A stretch of 33,540 nucleotides of DNA, from the NCBI GenBank assembly GCA_937942165.1, contig CALDFW010000189.1, forward strand, positions 1-33,540. Reading direction: 5' to 3'. Positions 16,533-24,996 of this stretch are shown one piece after another. Position 1 is the stretch's first letter; the number at the start of each line of letters is the position of its first letter. Position numbers and translations under genes: made by a program. Below the pieces are notes generated by a model that did no database searches, had not been told where the DNA came from, and saw only the letters and a list, made by a program, of their open reading frames with translations. The stretch comes from an uncultured bacterium (GTDB lineage: Bacteria > Latescibacterota > UBA2968 > UBA8231).

Positions 16533-17582
16533 CTACCCTTCCGCTGGCATGAACATGAGCTTAACGCCCTCCTGCCGTTCAGCCAGAGAAAACGCATCCT
16601 GCCAGTCGGACAAACGCAGGTGGTGCGTAATCAGCTTTTCGCTGGGAATGCGCCCATTCTCCATCAAACGCAGAGCGCGCTTCCAGGCAGGCCTGCGCTG
16701 CCCGATTCCCCCACTTACCTGCAGCTCTTTATAGGCAATCTTCTCAAAATCAATTTCAATCGGCTTACCCGGCAGACCCATCTGCGATACGCGCCCCCTC
16801 TTGCGCACAAGATCTAACGCCAGTCTGATTGCAGGCGCCACACCAGCACATTCGACCACGACATCCGCACCGTACCCGGCCGTTAACTCTTGAACGCGCT
16901 TTACTGGATCACAGGCATCGATGTCGATCACGTGATGCACGCCGAGTTCCTCGGCCAACCGCAGTCGCTGCTCATCGCGCCCGGTACCCAATAGGGCTAC
17001 AGTTCCCCCTTCAGCGAGAGCTACCAACGCAGAGAAAAGGCCAACGGGGCCCGGGCCGGTAACCGCTACGAAGTCTCCGGCAACAACGCCGGCTTGCTCA
17101 GTGACCGAATGCACGCAGCAAGCCAGTAATTCAGTGAGTGCACCCGCTTCAAAACCCACGGATTCCGGCAGCTTGTGAACAAATGTAGCATTGCAGTAGG
17201 GTGCAAAACACCCATCGTGCCAGTAGCCCATTACCTTGCGATCTGGGCAGAGGTTATAATGCTCGGAAAGACAGTAGTCGCAGTGACCACATATATCTAT
17301 GCTGGGCTCTCCCGTGACGCGGTCTCCCACTGTAATATGATCGCTTACAGAGGCTCCCTTTTCGACTACTACGCCACTAAACTCGTGTCCCATTACTACA
17401 GGCGTGCGTATGTTGTAGTTTATCGTATCGTGAAATACGTGCAGATCTGAACCGCATATACCCGTAGCACGCACTTCAATCCGAACCTGATTTTCAGGCA
17501 GTGGACGTTCTTCAAGAGGGCGCAGCTCAACGTGTCCACTACCCCTAGCAAATTTTACAATTCCCTGCATGATTTTTTCCAT
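16533..17582 (-). CDS. Zinc-dependent medium-chain alcohol/polyol dehydrogenase
   Basis: This is a cytoplasmic NAD(P)-dependent dehydrogenase of the sorbitol/threonine dehydrogenase type. Catalytic zinc ligands are Cys43 (GICGSDLH), His66 and Glu67 (MGHEF). Structural zinc ligands are Cys98, Cys101, Cys104 and Cys112 (CGHCDYC and later NLC). The Rossmann motif is GPGPVG. The length of 349 residues is standard. The start is uncertain: GGAGG sits only two bases before the first ATG (17582) and 14 before the next in-frame ATG (17570), whose product would begin MQGIVKF. The substrate cannot be read from the sequence; sugar alcohols or L-threonine are typical. Confidence 0.9.
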   Translation of the reverse strand: MEKIMQGIVKFARGSGHVELRPLEERPLPENQVRIEVRATGICGSDLHVFHDTINYNIRTPVVMGHEFSGVVVEKGASVSDHITVGDRVTGEPSIDICGHCDYCLSEHYNLCPDRKVMGYWHDGCFAPYCNATFVHKLPESVGFEAGALTELLACCVHSVTEQAGVVAGDFVAVTGPGPVGLFSALVALAEGGTVALLGTGRDEQRLRLAEELGVHHVIDIDACDPVKRVQELTAGYGADVVVECAGVAPAIRLALDLVRKRGRVSQMGLPGKPIEIDFEKIAYKELQVSGGIGQRRPAWKRALRLMENGRIPSEKLITHHLRLSDWQDAFSLAERQEGVKLMFMPAEG

Positions 17583-17858
17583 TTCCTCCTTTTAATAGCA
17601 CAAATCGAGCGGTGAAAAACCTATCTCGACCGCCTAAAATTTAGGCTTTCTGACCGTCGTATCAATAGCTCCGTCTCGACGAGGGACCACTCAGCATACC
17701 ATCTCTCGCATTGCCACACAGATTAACCCCCCGCAAACGCCCGAAACTTATTTACCCATTTGACCAAATAAAAGACAAAAATGCCTTGATACGCGAGCTA
17801 AAGTCTTTATTTTTTATTTGCTTAGGTCTATTCCACCATCAAACGCGTAAAAAGACTC

Positions 17859-18425
17859 GTGGAACGTATAAAGCGACTTTGCCGCCCTTTGGGCATTATA
17901 GCACTCCTCTTGGTTTTTTGGGGCAGTCCCCATGCGGAAGCACAACAACCTTCAGAGTATCAGGTAAAGGCCGCTTTCCTTTACAACTTTGCCAATTTCG
18001 TCGAGTGGCCAGAAGAGACGCTTTCTGATACGACGACGCTAGTAATCGGCGTTTTAGGTAAAGATCCATTCGAAGCTGCTTTAACTCGCTTTGAAAAGCA
18101 GAAGGTCAAAGGGCGATCTCTGCGCATAGTTCAATCTGAACGTCTTCAAGATCTTCCCTTCTGCCACATGCTCTTTATAAACTCCACCGAAGAAAAGAAT
18201 TTAACCCAAGTTTTTCGATATCTCGAAGGAAAACCTACGCTGACGGTGGGCGAGGTGGAGCAGTTCGCACGGCGAGGTGGCATCATTAACTTCGTCATAA
18301 AAGACAAGAAAGTCCGTTTTGAAATCAACAGAGCAAAAGCCATAAAGTCCGGACTCAAACTAAGCTCGAAGCTGCTCAAACTAGCGACGATTGTAGAAGA
18401 CGAAAAAGACAAGGGCAAACGGTGA
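17859..18425 (+). CDS. YfiR-family periplasmic protein
   Basis: This 188-residue exported protein has a signal peptide (residues 1-28, cleaved near AEAQQ) and the YfiR core opening EYQVKAAFLYNFANFVEWP. YfiR is known in Pseudomonas as a periplasmic repressor of an inner-membrane diguanylate cyclase. Here the partner encoded next to it is a histidine kinase with a periplasmic sensor. The start is GTG with no strong ribosome site. The 276-bp region upstream holds no gene I recognise. Its TGA overlaps the GTG start of the kinase by the GTGA arrangement, so the two are translationally coupled and probably functionally linked. Confidence 0.85.
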   Translation: MERIKRLCRPLGIIALLLVFWGSPHAEAQQPSEYQVKAAFLYNFANFVEWPEETLSDTTTLVIGVLGKDPFEAALTRFEKQKVKGRSLRIVQSERLQDLPFCHMLFINSTEEKNLTQVFRYLEGKPTLTVGEVEQFARRGGIINFVIKDKKVRFEINRAKAIKSGLKLSSKLLKLATIVEDEKDKGKR

Positions 18426-19831
18426 ACTCATTCCGAAACCTCTCAATTAAGAGTAAACTGACAACGACCATTATGGTCTCGAGTAGCATAGCACTGCTCT
18501 TGTCCAGCGGAGCCCTTGCCGCATATGGTTGGATGGCAAACGGTCAGGCTCTGGTGAGACACATTGACACTATCGCCGAGATGATAGGCTTGAATAGCAC
18601 CGCCGCACTTGCGTTTGACAGTGCCGAAGATGCGCAAGAAACGCTGTCGGCTCTCCGTGCAGAGAAGCACGTTGTTTCTGCATGGGTATATGATGAGTCG
18701 GGTTCCGTATTTGCCTCTTACCCCGAAATGTCTGCCGACACTCCCGAAACCCCAACCGAGAGTGGCCATTTTTTCACCGAAAATCATCTGCATCTATTTC
18801 GCTTGATCGAATTAGACGAACAAACCATTGGTGCAGTCTATATCAAGGGCGACCTTAAAGAGAGACAGAACCAGCTACTGTCCTTTGCTGGAATCGTTGC
18901 TTTAACAATATGCCTGTCCCTCTCTGCGACATTTCTTATCGGCACCGCACTGCGCGACCAAATTTCAGCTCCCCTACTCGACCTAACGGGAAAAATGCGG
19001 ATGGTATCCAACGAAAAGGATTATCAGGTCCGCGCTCTGAAATACAGTCAGGACGAAGTGGGTGAGCTTATAGACGGCTTCAACGATATGCTGGAGCAGA
19101 TACAAGACAGAGATCTAGCCCTCCTCAATGCACGAGATGACGTAGAACAAAAAGCCGACGAACTACAAGTAGAGCTGGCCGAAAGGCATCGTATTGAGGC
19201 GCAAATTAAAGGCTCACTGGAAGAGAAAGAGGTCCTCTTAAAAGAGATTCACCACAGGGTGAAAAACAATCTGCAAGTGATATCGAGTTTACTTGATCTG
19301 CAGGCGAGCAATATCAGCGACCAACATACAGTCAGCATGTTTCGCGACAGCCAAAATCGCGTAAACTCTATGGGACTGATTCATGAAAGACTCTACCAAG
19401 CCGAAGACCTAGCTCGCATTGATTTTGCAGACTACCTGAAAGAGCTCACTGCAAACCTGCGCTACTCTTACGTACGGGACGGAATGGAAGTTCAAATTGA
19501 TACAGTGGCCGATTCGGTTTATCTCGACGTGGATACGAGTATTCCTTGTGGCCTTATCATAAACGAATTAGTTTCCAACTCGCTCAAGTATGCGTTCCCC
19601 GAGAGAAAGCATGGCCTTATACGCATCGAGTTAAACAAACTCACTGACAACCAGCTCGAGCTGCTCGTCCGAGACAACGGGATAGGGCTCCCGGAAGAAA
19701 TAGACCTGCGTAAGACAACGTCTCTAGGACTCAAGCTGGTTCATACCTTAACCCGACAGCTCAGAGGAAAGATCGACGTAGAGGGGCAGGGTGGCGCTCA
19801 GTTTAAAATCCGCTTTCCACTAAGAGGGTAG
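18422..19831 (+). CDS. Membrane sensor histidine kinase, CHASE8-like, HAMP, HisKA_2
   Basis: Two membrane segments (about 15-37 and 153-175) enclose a periplasmic sensor of about 115 residues. The run NSTAALAFDSAEDAQETLSAL is typical of CHASE8. A HAMP linker (about 176-230) and coiled coil (about 231-270) lead to a HisKA_2 dimerisation/phosphotransfer box EIHHRVKNNLQVISSLL (275-291). An HATPase domain follows, with the N-box NELVSNSLKYAF, G1 DNGIGLPE and SLGLKLV. The YfiR-like protein made from the same transcript probably acts on the sensor from the periplasm. The hybrid regulator gene follows by 10 bases and is the likely phosphate acceptor. The start is GTG within the YfiR stop. Confidence 0.9.
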   Translation: MNSFRNLSIKSKLTTTIMVSSSIALLLSSGALAAYGWMANGQALVRHIDTIAEMIGLNSTAALAFDSAEDAQETLSALRAEKHVVSAWVYDESGSVFASYPEMSADTPETPTESGHFFTENHLHLFRLIELDEQTIGAVYIKGDLKERQNQLLSFAGIVALTICLSLSATFLIGTALRDQISAPLLDLTGKMRMVSNEKDYQVRALKYSQDEVGELIDGFNDMLEQIQDRDLALLNARDDVEQKADELQVELAERHRIEAQIKGSLEEKEVLLKEIHHRVKNNLQVISSLLDLQASNISDQHTVSMFRDSQNRVNSMGLIHERLYQAEDLARIDFADYLKELTANLRYSYVRDGMEVQIDTVADSVYLDVDTSIPCGLIINELVSNSLKYAFPERKHGLIRIELNKLTDNQLELLVRDNGIGLPEEIDLRKTTSLGLKLVHTLTRQLRGKIDVEGQGGAQFKIRFPLRG

Positions 19832-19841
19832 GAGTAAAAAA

Positions 19842-21431
19842 GTGTCGGCAAAACGCATTATGGTAGTTGAAGACGAAGCAATTGTGGCTTTCGACATCCA
19901 GACTAGACTCGAGGAAAAGGGATACGAAGTACCTGCGGTTTTAGCTACGGGCGAAGAAGCCATTCAGTATGCCGGTGAGCTAAAGCCGGATCTCATCCTA
20001 ATGGATATCCACCTGGCGGGCGATGTGGACGGAACCCAAGCGGCCGAAGAAATCCACCGTCTTTACGACATTCCCGTAGTGTACCTAACCGCGTTTTCAG
20101 ACGAACAGACGCTGGAGCGAGCCAAGGCAGCGGCCCCTTTTGGCTATATGCTCAAGCCTTTTGAAGACAAAAAACTCCACACGACTATTGAAATCGCGCT
20201 TTATAAAAACCAAACGGATCGCGAGAAGGAACAGCTAGAAGCTCAGCTGAGCCAGGCGAGAAAAATGGAGGCCATAGGGCGCCTTACTGCTGGCATGGCC
20301 TATCATTTCACTAACATATTGCAGGGCATACAGGGCAATATTGACTTGGCCATGCTGCGCGCACCCGACGAACTCCGCCCCTATTTGGACTCAGCCGACT
20401 ACGACGCACAGCAGGCGGCTCGAATAATAAAGCAACTGTTGGCCTTCTATCAGCGCGAAAATGTGGAATTCCAGCCCATATCCCCAGGGAGTTTAGTAGA
20501 CGAAGTTGCGGCGACCTGCCGCGACGTATTCGCTCGTAACCAACGTCGCGGTCTAGAGTTTGACGTGCAGATAGAAGGCGAACTCTTGCCCGTGTCTGGC
20601 GATGTGAGTCAACTCCGCCAAGGCATCTCAAACCTCTGCACCAATGCCCGCGACGCCTTGGAGGCCCTTCCTGAAGAGGATACTCGGACAGCGCGTATCG
20701 TGCTGAAGGCCGCAATACAAGAGATCACAACGCCTCCTCAATCGGCGCACGGACACGTCGGCACCGGCCGTTTTATCTCTATCAGCGTTTCCGACAATGG
20801 CATAGGTATGGATGCCGCCATGCAAGAGCACCTTTTCGAACCTTTTTATTCGAGCGGAGACATAGAGCGCGGCACTGGTCTCGGGCTATCGACGCTGTAT
20901 ACGATAATCAGCGAGCACAAGGGCTGGCTCCACTGCGAGAGCGAACTCGATCGCGGAACAACCATTGCCATTTTCCTCCCCATCATAGAGAGCGATCATC
21001 AAGCGGAGAGCGCGCTAGACCACCCTGAGATCATCACCAGCGACGACAATATATTCGACACAGAAGAGCTGCGTGGGAGTGAGAAGATATTGCTGATTGC
21101 CGACGTAGATCGCACGCGTCGCGCGCTCTCTGAAATGCTCGAACACCACGGCTACGAAGTGCTCGTCGGCTTTGATACTCGCGACAGTCTCAACCTCTTT
21201 GAAATGGCTCATTCAGAAGTCGCCCTCGTTCTTATCGACCTGACCGGGGGCAATGAGAGCGCAAGAGACATGCTTGCCCAGATCCTGTCCATACATTCTA
21301 AAGCCCGCGTTCTGGTAACTACGGGGTACACGCACGATAGCGCACCTTGGGTCGGTGCACGTGCAGTCCTCAACAAACCCTTTAAAACCGATCATTTACT
21401 GCGGGCAGTCCGGCGAATAATTCGTAACTAG
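19842..21431 (+). CDS. Hybrid signalling protein REC - histidine kinase core - REC
   Basis: This is a 529-residue soluble protein. The first receiver (about 4-120) has acidic residues E10-D11, D55 in LILMDIHLAG, T83 and K105 in LKPFE. A coiled-coil link leads to a HisKA-type box at 141-160 that reads KMEAIGRLTAGMAYHFTNIL. Relatives have AHDFNN, so the phospho-accepting His is Tyr154, with His155 one place on. The ATPase domain keeps NLCTNARDAL, DNGIGMD and GTGLGLS. A second receiver (about 414-528) has D421/D423 and D466. The start is GTG, with GGAG at about eight bases overlapping the upstream stop. It may act as a phosphorelay hub for the preceding kinase. No output DNA-binding domain is present. 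Confidence 0.88.
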   Translation: MSAKRIMVVEDEAIVAFDIQTRLEEKGYEVPAVLATGEEAIQYAGELKPDLILMDIHLAGDVDGTQAAEEIHRLYDIPVVYLTAFSDEQTLERAKAAAPFGYMLKPFEDKKLHTTIEIALYKNQTDREKEQLEAQLSQARKMEAIGRLTAGMAYHFTNILQGIQGNIDLAMLRAPDELRPYLDSADYDAQQAARIIKQLLAFYQRENVEFQPISPGSLVDEVAATCRDVFARNQRRGLEFDVQIEGELLPVSGDVSQLRQGISNLCTNARDALEALPEEDTRTARIVLKAAIQEITTPPQSAHGHVGTGRFISISVSDNGIGMDAAMQEHLFEPFYSSGDIERGTGLGLSTLYTIISEHKGWLHCESELDRGTTIAIFLPIIESDHQAESALDHPEIITSDDNIFDTEELRGSEKILLIADVDRTRRALSEMLEHHGYEVLVGFDTRDSLNLFEMAHSEVALVLIDLTGGNESARDMLAQILSIHSKARVLVTTGYTHDSAPWVGARAVLNKPFKTDHLLRAVRRIIRN

Positions 21432-21572
21432 CCGAGTATTCATCGGCGAGAGAAACTAGGCGATTCAATCGCACTGAAGCCCAACCTCACACGCATGTAA
21501 ACCGATACGTGACAGAGACCAGTTCACGCTTCGGCCTGCTTCCCAAACTCAATCCCTACCGGCGGCCGAGGC

Positions 21573-21602
21573 TTGCCCTAAATCCAGCATTAGCTTTATA
21601 TT
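21573..21602 (+). promoter_or_regulatory. Candidate tRNA promoter
   Basis: TTGCCC (21573-21578), an 18-bp spacer and TATATT (21597-21602) lie 34 bp before the tRNA 5' end. The match is moderate. Confidence 0.35.
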
Positions 21603-21635
21603 CTTACGCCAAACACAGCCCCATTTTCACAGCAC

Positions 21636-21711
21636 GCCGCTTTAGCTCAACTGGTAGAGCACCTGATTTGTAATCAGGAGGTTACGGGTTCGATTCCCGT
21701 AGGCGGCTCCA
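21636..21711 (+). tRNA. tRNA-Thr (anticodon UGU)
   Basis: This 76-nt gene folds into a full cloverleaf. The acceptor GCCGCTT/AGGCGGC has one G-T pair, the D stem is GCTC/GAGC with GG in the loop, and the anticodon stem is CCTGA/TCAGG with loop TTTGTAA. The variable loop has 5 nt and the T stem ACGGG/CCCGT encloses TTCGATT. The 3' CCA is encoded. The anticodon TGT reads ACA threonine codons. No terminator hairpin is visible downstream. Confidence 0.97.
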
Positions 21712-21753
21712 CATTCCTCGTTCGGCACACTACAAAAGCGTTTTTCTTAGATT

Positions 21754-22536
21754 TCAAGACAGCACCGATCGCGCGCGCTGAGCCATCTCTTCTACACCAA
21801 ATTGCAGCATGCGTACCGCTGCACCAAAGCCCCCCAACTGCATTCCGCACGCACGTATTTCTTCTAACATACTCGTGTTCACAAAATGACTCCCCGCAAT
21901 TTTACCGTGCTCCTTGCAGGCCGCTACTATCCGTTCGGCGACTTCGAGAACCCGCGGATCTTCGACTTGGCCGGGAATACCTAACGCAACGCTCAAATCT
22001 CCCGGTCCAAGATAGAGCGCGTCTACGCCCGGGACAGCAGCTATCTCATCAATTCGATCTACCGCCTCTTGCGTCTCAATCTGAACGATGGTGAGGAGTT
22101 GCTCGTTTGTATTATCCATGTAGCGCCGCGTATCTTCCGGCGGCGTGAACGCACTGTGTGGGCGCGCAAAATGCGCACCTCTCTGACCCAGCGGTGGGTA
22201 TTTAGAATATTCTACAATCCGTTCCACATCCTCTACAGTGCGCACCATAGGCACCATAACGCCTTCGGCTCCGGCATCAAGTGCCCGCATAATTTCTCCG
22301 CGATCTGCCGACGAGACGCGAACCAACGAACAAATATCCCAACGCTTTGCCGCATCTATATGCTGCGCTATATCGAGTGGATTCCAGTATCCATGTTCGT
22401 TGTCAACCAAGATGAAATCATATTTCGACTGCGCTAAAAAACGGACTATAGCCGGCGTACGCAGTTCGACGATAAAAGTCCCCATTGCAAAGTTCCCTGC
22501 GCCTATACGCTGCCGAAGTTTTTCTGCCGCCTCCAT
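21754..22536 (-). CDS. HpcH/HpaI-family 2-oxo-acid aldolase
   Basis: This 260-residue class II aldolase, of the 2-keto-3-deoxy sugar acid or 4-hydroxy-2-oxoheptanedioate type, splits its substrate to pyruvate and an aldehyde using a divalent metal. Signature positions are DNEHG (catalytic base region, His48), Arg73 in VRV, metal ligand Glu154 in QIET and Asp180 in GPGDLS. A good ribosome site (GGAGA, about seven bases) precedes the ATG. It lies 47 bp downstream of the Mug gene on the same strand and could share its transcript. The substrate is probably a keto-deoxy sugar acid, in keeping with other sugar genes here, but is not determined. Confidence 0.9.
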   Translation of the reverse strand: MEAAEKLRQRIGAGNFAMGTFIVELRTPAIVRFLAQSKYDFILVDNEHGYWNPLDIAQHIDAAKRWDICSLVRVSSADRGEIMRALDAGAEGVMVPMVRTVEDVERIVEYSKYPPLGQRGAHFARPHSAFTPPEDTRRYMDNTNEQLLTIVQIETQEAVDRIDEIAAVPGVDALYLGPGDLSVALGIPGQVEDPRVLEVAERIVAACKEHGKIAGSHFVNTSMLEEIRACGMQLGGFGAAVRMLQFGVEEMAQRARSVLS

Positions 22537-22583
22537 ACATATCTCCTTTTTTTGAGTAAACTCGCGGACAAAGTGCGGTCCGT

Positions 22584-23114
22584 CTAAGTCTGGTTTTCAC
22601 CATCCAACCACCCTGCCAGCGCAAACCACGGTTTATCACTCCAGAAGCGACGCGCAGCACCCGACGTAGACGGAAGAACGTAAAGCGCCGTGGAATCGAT
22701 TCTCTCTGACTGCAAACCATACTGAACCGGACGTTGCAAAAATAGAGAGGCCGCTCGCTTACCGTTAAAAGCGAGTAAACGAGGAACGTTCGCTTCTATT
22801 TTTATGCGCAGGGATGGCCCGTCGTAGTCCGACGTAGACAGCGAAGCATCTGAGCCAGAGGCTTTCTTTGCCAAATCCGTCAAACCAATACCATAGCGCA
22901 CTACTTTGCGAAAATTTGCGGGCCGAATTTGTTCGGGCATCAAACCAATAGAAAAAAGCGTAGGCCAAAACCGATTTCCCGGACCTGCGTAGTACGCGCC
23001 AGCACTGGCCGAATGAGTGCCCGCAGCAGACCCGCAAAAGACCACATCCAACCCTACGGCGAGCACGTCGGGTAAGATATCATCTTCAGCTTCCTGCTTA
23101 GATTTACTTCTCAC
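22584..23114 (-). CDS. mug: Mug-type mismatch-specific uracil/thymine-DNA glycosylase
   Basis: This 176-residue DNA repair glycosylase removes U (or related bases) from G:U mismatches. The core is LDVVFCGSAAGT followed by AYYAGPGNRFWPTLFSIGL (the NRFW segment is strongly conserved), then YGIGLTDLAK and LPSTSGAARR. The position of the catalytic Asn in E. coli Mug (GINPG) is Ala here (GSAAG). Members of this subgroup may use an Asp, perhaps Asp80 in GLTDL. The start codon is GTG with only a weak upstream AGGGA. The aldolase gene follows on the same strand. Confidence 0.85.
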   Translation of the reverse strand: MRSKSKQEAEDDILPDVLAVGLDVVFCGSAAGTHSASAGAYYAGPGNRFWPTLFSIGLMPEQIRPANFRKVVRYGIGLTDLAKKASGSDASLSTSDYDGPSLRIKIEANVPRLLAFNGKRAASLFLQRPVQYGLQSERIDSTALYVLPSTSGAARRFWSDKPWFALAGWLDGENQT

Positions 23115-23306
23115 GTTGGATTTCCCTGTGTTTTATCACTGACACATCAAAATGACCCAATGGCGGGCCGCGTTCTCCATACGGTCACTCACTCCACGCT
23201 CCCTATAAATACGTTCAATTGAGTTTCAGCGCGAGCACATCGCCTCAACGATCTCCTCTGACTATATTTTCTCTCACGAACTCCATCATACCCTAGGAGC
23301 GCAAAC

Positions 23307-24524
23307 ATGGATAGAGTACACATAGCCTGCATCGGTTTAGGCGGGCGTGGAACAGGACTAGCTAATTTGGTTGCAAGCATGGATGACGTGTACATCGCTG
23401 CGGTCTGCGACGTCTATCCCGACAGAGTTGAACGAGCTATTGACCGCATAGACGAGGCGCAGAGCTATCGACCGGAAGGCTACACGAACTACGACGACGT
23501 GCTTAGGCGCGAAGATTTAGATGGAGTCATTGTCGCAACCAGTTGGACTACCCATGTAGAAATCTCTCTCGCTGCTATGCGAGCAGGTCTATATGTCGGC
23601 TCCGAAGTCGGCGGTGCGGCATCGATTCAAGAATGCTGGGAGTTGGTCCGCACGAGCGAAGAAACGGGCATGCCGTTTATGCTACTTGAAAATTGCTGCT
23701 ATGGCCGCGAAGAAATGGCCGTGTTGAACATGGTCAAGAAAGACCTCTTTGGTGAACTCATACACTGCCAGTGCGGCTATGAGCACGACCTGCGCTCAGA
23801 AATCAGTCGAGGCGAAGAAAATCGCCACTACCGGCTCAACAACTTTGTCCACCGCAACGGCGACCTCTACCCAACCCACGGCTTGGGTCCCATCGCTAAA
23901 ATGCTGGACATCAACAAAGGCAACCGCTTTATCTCACTTGTAGCAATGAGTTCAAAAGCTCGTGGTCTGCACCAGTATGCCGTAGATCACCTCGGCCCCG
24001 AACACGCCCAGTTTAACACCGTCTTTAATCAAGGCGACATCACGACCACGATGATAAAATGTTCCAATGGGGAGACGGTCCTTCTGACCCACGACTGTTC
24101 ACTCCCTCGTCCCTATTCGCGCGCACAGCGCGTTCAGGGCACAAAGGGAATCTGGTTGGAGGATAAGAATGCCGTTCATTTTGACAGCAGCGAGGGCGAG
24201 GAGTGGACCCCCATGAATGACCTGTTTGAGCACTACGAACACCCAGTATGGAAAGAGTTTATGGCCCGCGGCGTAAAAGGAGGACATGGAGGTATGGACT
24301 GGCTGGTGCAGCGCGCCTTTATAGAAGCCATCAAAGCTCAACGCCAAACGCCTATAGACGTCTACGACTCCGTAGCTTGGATGGCCGTGACTGCTCTATC
24401 CGAAGACTCCATCGCCTGTGGCAGTCAGCCACAACCCTTTCCCGATTTCACCAACGGCAAATGGATTCGCACCCACCCTAATCCGGACCACTACTGGACC
24501 TTAGACGGCGTTTACCTTCAGTAA
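23307..24524 (+). CDS. Gfo/Idh/MocA-family protein, GH109-like
   Basis: Residues 1-120 form an NAD(P)-binding Rossmann domain (IGLGGRGTG at 9-17), followed by the Gfo/Idh/MocA C-terminal domain. The stretch ENCCYGREE (from Glu128) and YPTHGLGPIAKMLDINKG (from Tyr188) is characteristic of glycoside hydrolase family 109, the NAD-dependent alpha-N-acetylgalactosaminidases. Tyr188 and His191 correspond to proposed active-site residues of that family. At 405 residues without a signal peptide it is shorter than the usual exported GH109 enzymes, so it probably acts in the cytoplasm. AGGAG lies seven bases before the ATG. A plain sugar dehydrogenase of the same fold is the alternative. Confidence 0.85.
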   Translation: MDRVHIACIGLGGRGTGLANLVASMDDVYIAAVCDVYPDRVERAIDRIDEAQSYRPEGYTNYDDVLRREDLDGVIVATSWTTHVEISLAAMRAGLYVGSEVGGAASIQECWELVRTSEETGMPFMLLENCCYGREEMAVLNMVKKDLFGELIHCQCGYEHDLRSEISRGEENRHYRLNNFVHRNGDLYPTHGLGPIAKMLDINKGNRFISLVAMSSKARGLHQYAVDHLGPEHAQFNTVFNQGDITTTMIKCSNGETVLLTHDCSLPRPYSRAQRVQGTKGIWLEDKNAVHFDSSEGEEWTPMNDLFEHYEHPVWKEFMARGVKGGHGGMDWLVQRAFIEAIKAQRQTPIDVYDSVAWMAVTALSEDSIACGSQPQPFPDFTNGKWIRTHPNPDHYWTLDGVYLQ

Positions 24525-24612
24525 CACGCCCTCAATAAAAAACTACAAAGTATTGTTTATATTGATTTTAAAAAAAATACAACTACGAAAATGACAACCC
24601 CATTTTTTCTCG

Positions 24613-24640
24613 TTGACTTTTAACGGATCGGCTCTCTAAT
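24613..24640 (+). promoter_or_regulatory. Candidate promoter of the CBM48 mini-protein
   Basis: TTGACT (24613-24618), a 16-bp spacer and TCTAAT (24635-24640), 45 bp before the start codon, following a very AT-rich stretch. Confidence 0.4.
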
Positions 24641-24684
24641 TCAACTAAGTGTGACCATCAAACCCAATCAGATGAGGAGATTAT

Positions 24685-24954
24685 ATGCCCGCATCCCAAA
24701 AGAGCCGAGTCAATTTTGCCCTGCATGCCCCCGATGCGAACGAAGTGTTTATCGCCGGCACATTCAACGACTGGGACCCCCAAGTCCGTCGACTTCGCTG
24801 CGATAAAAAAGGTACGTGGCGGACCTGGATGAACCTGCCCGCTGGGCAACACGAATATCGCTTCATCGTCAACGGGGACTGGCAAGAAGATCCCCAGGCC
24901 GGTGAACGCGCATACAATCCATTCGGCACGTTCAACTCCGTCGTCAGCGTATAG
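24685..24954 (+). CDS. Free-standing glycogen-binding (CBM48/AMPK-beta type) domain protein
   Basis: The 89-residue product is a single carbohydrate-binding module. It runs from VNFALHAPDANEVFIAGTFNDWDP through GTWRTWMNLPAGQHEYRFIVNGDWQEDP to NPFGTFNSVVSV. This is the AMPK-beta/isoamylase N-terminal fold with the conserved aromatic residues (FNDW, the W of GTW, and the W of NGDW) that stack on alpha-glucan. No catalytic domain is attached and there is no signal peptide. GAGGAGA lies about five bases before the ATG and a promoter candidate lies upstream. It may target or sense intracellular glycogen. The nearby pgi gene fits sugar storage metabolism, but no glycogen synthesis gene is in the window. 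Confidence 0.88.
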   Translation: MPASQKSRVNFALHAPDANEVFIAGTFNDWDPQVRRLRCDKKGTWRTWMNLPAGQHEYRFIVNGDWQEDPQAGERAYNPFGTFNSVVSV

Positions 24955-24958
24955 ACAA

Positions 24959-24996
24959 GTAGGACTCGCTCGACAGATGATTCGAGCGAGTCCTAC
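24959..24996. terminator. 15-bp perfect inverted repeat between convergent genes
   Basis: GTAGGACTCGCTCGA (24959-24973) and TCGAGCGAGTCCTAC (24982-24996) surround 8 bases. It starts five bases after one stop codon and its right arm contains the stop codon of the lipoprotein gene on the other strand. No T-run is present on either side, so termination is likely but not of the textbook form. Confidence 0.6.
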
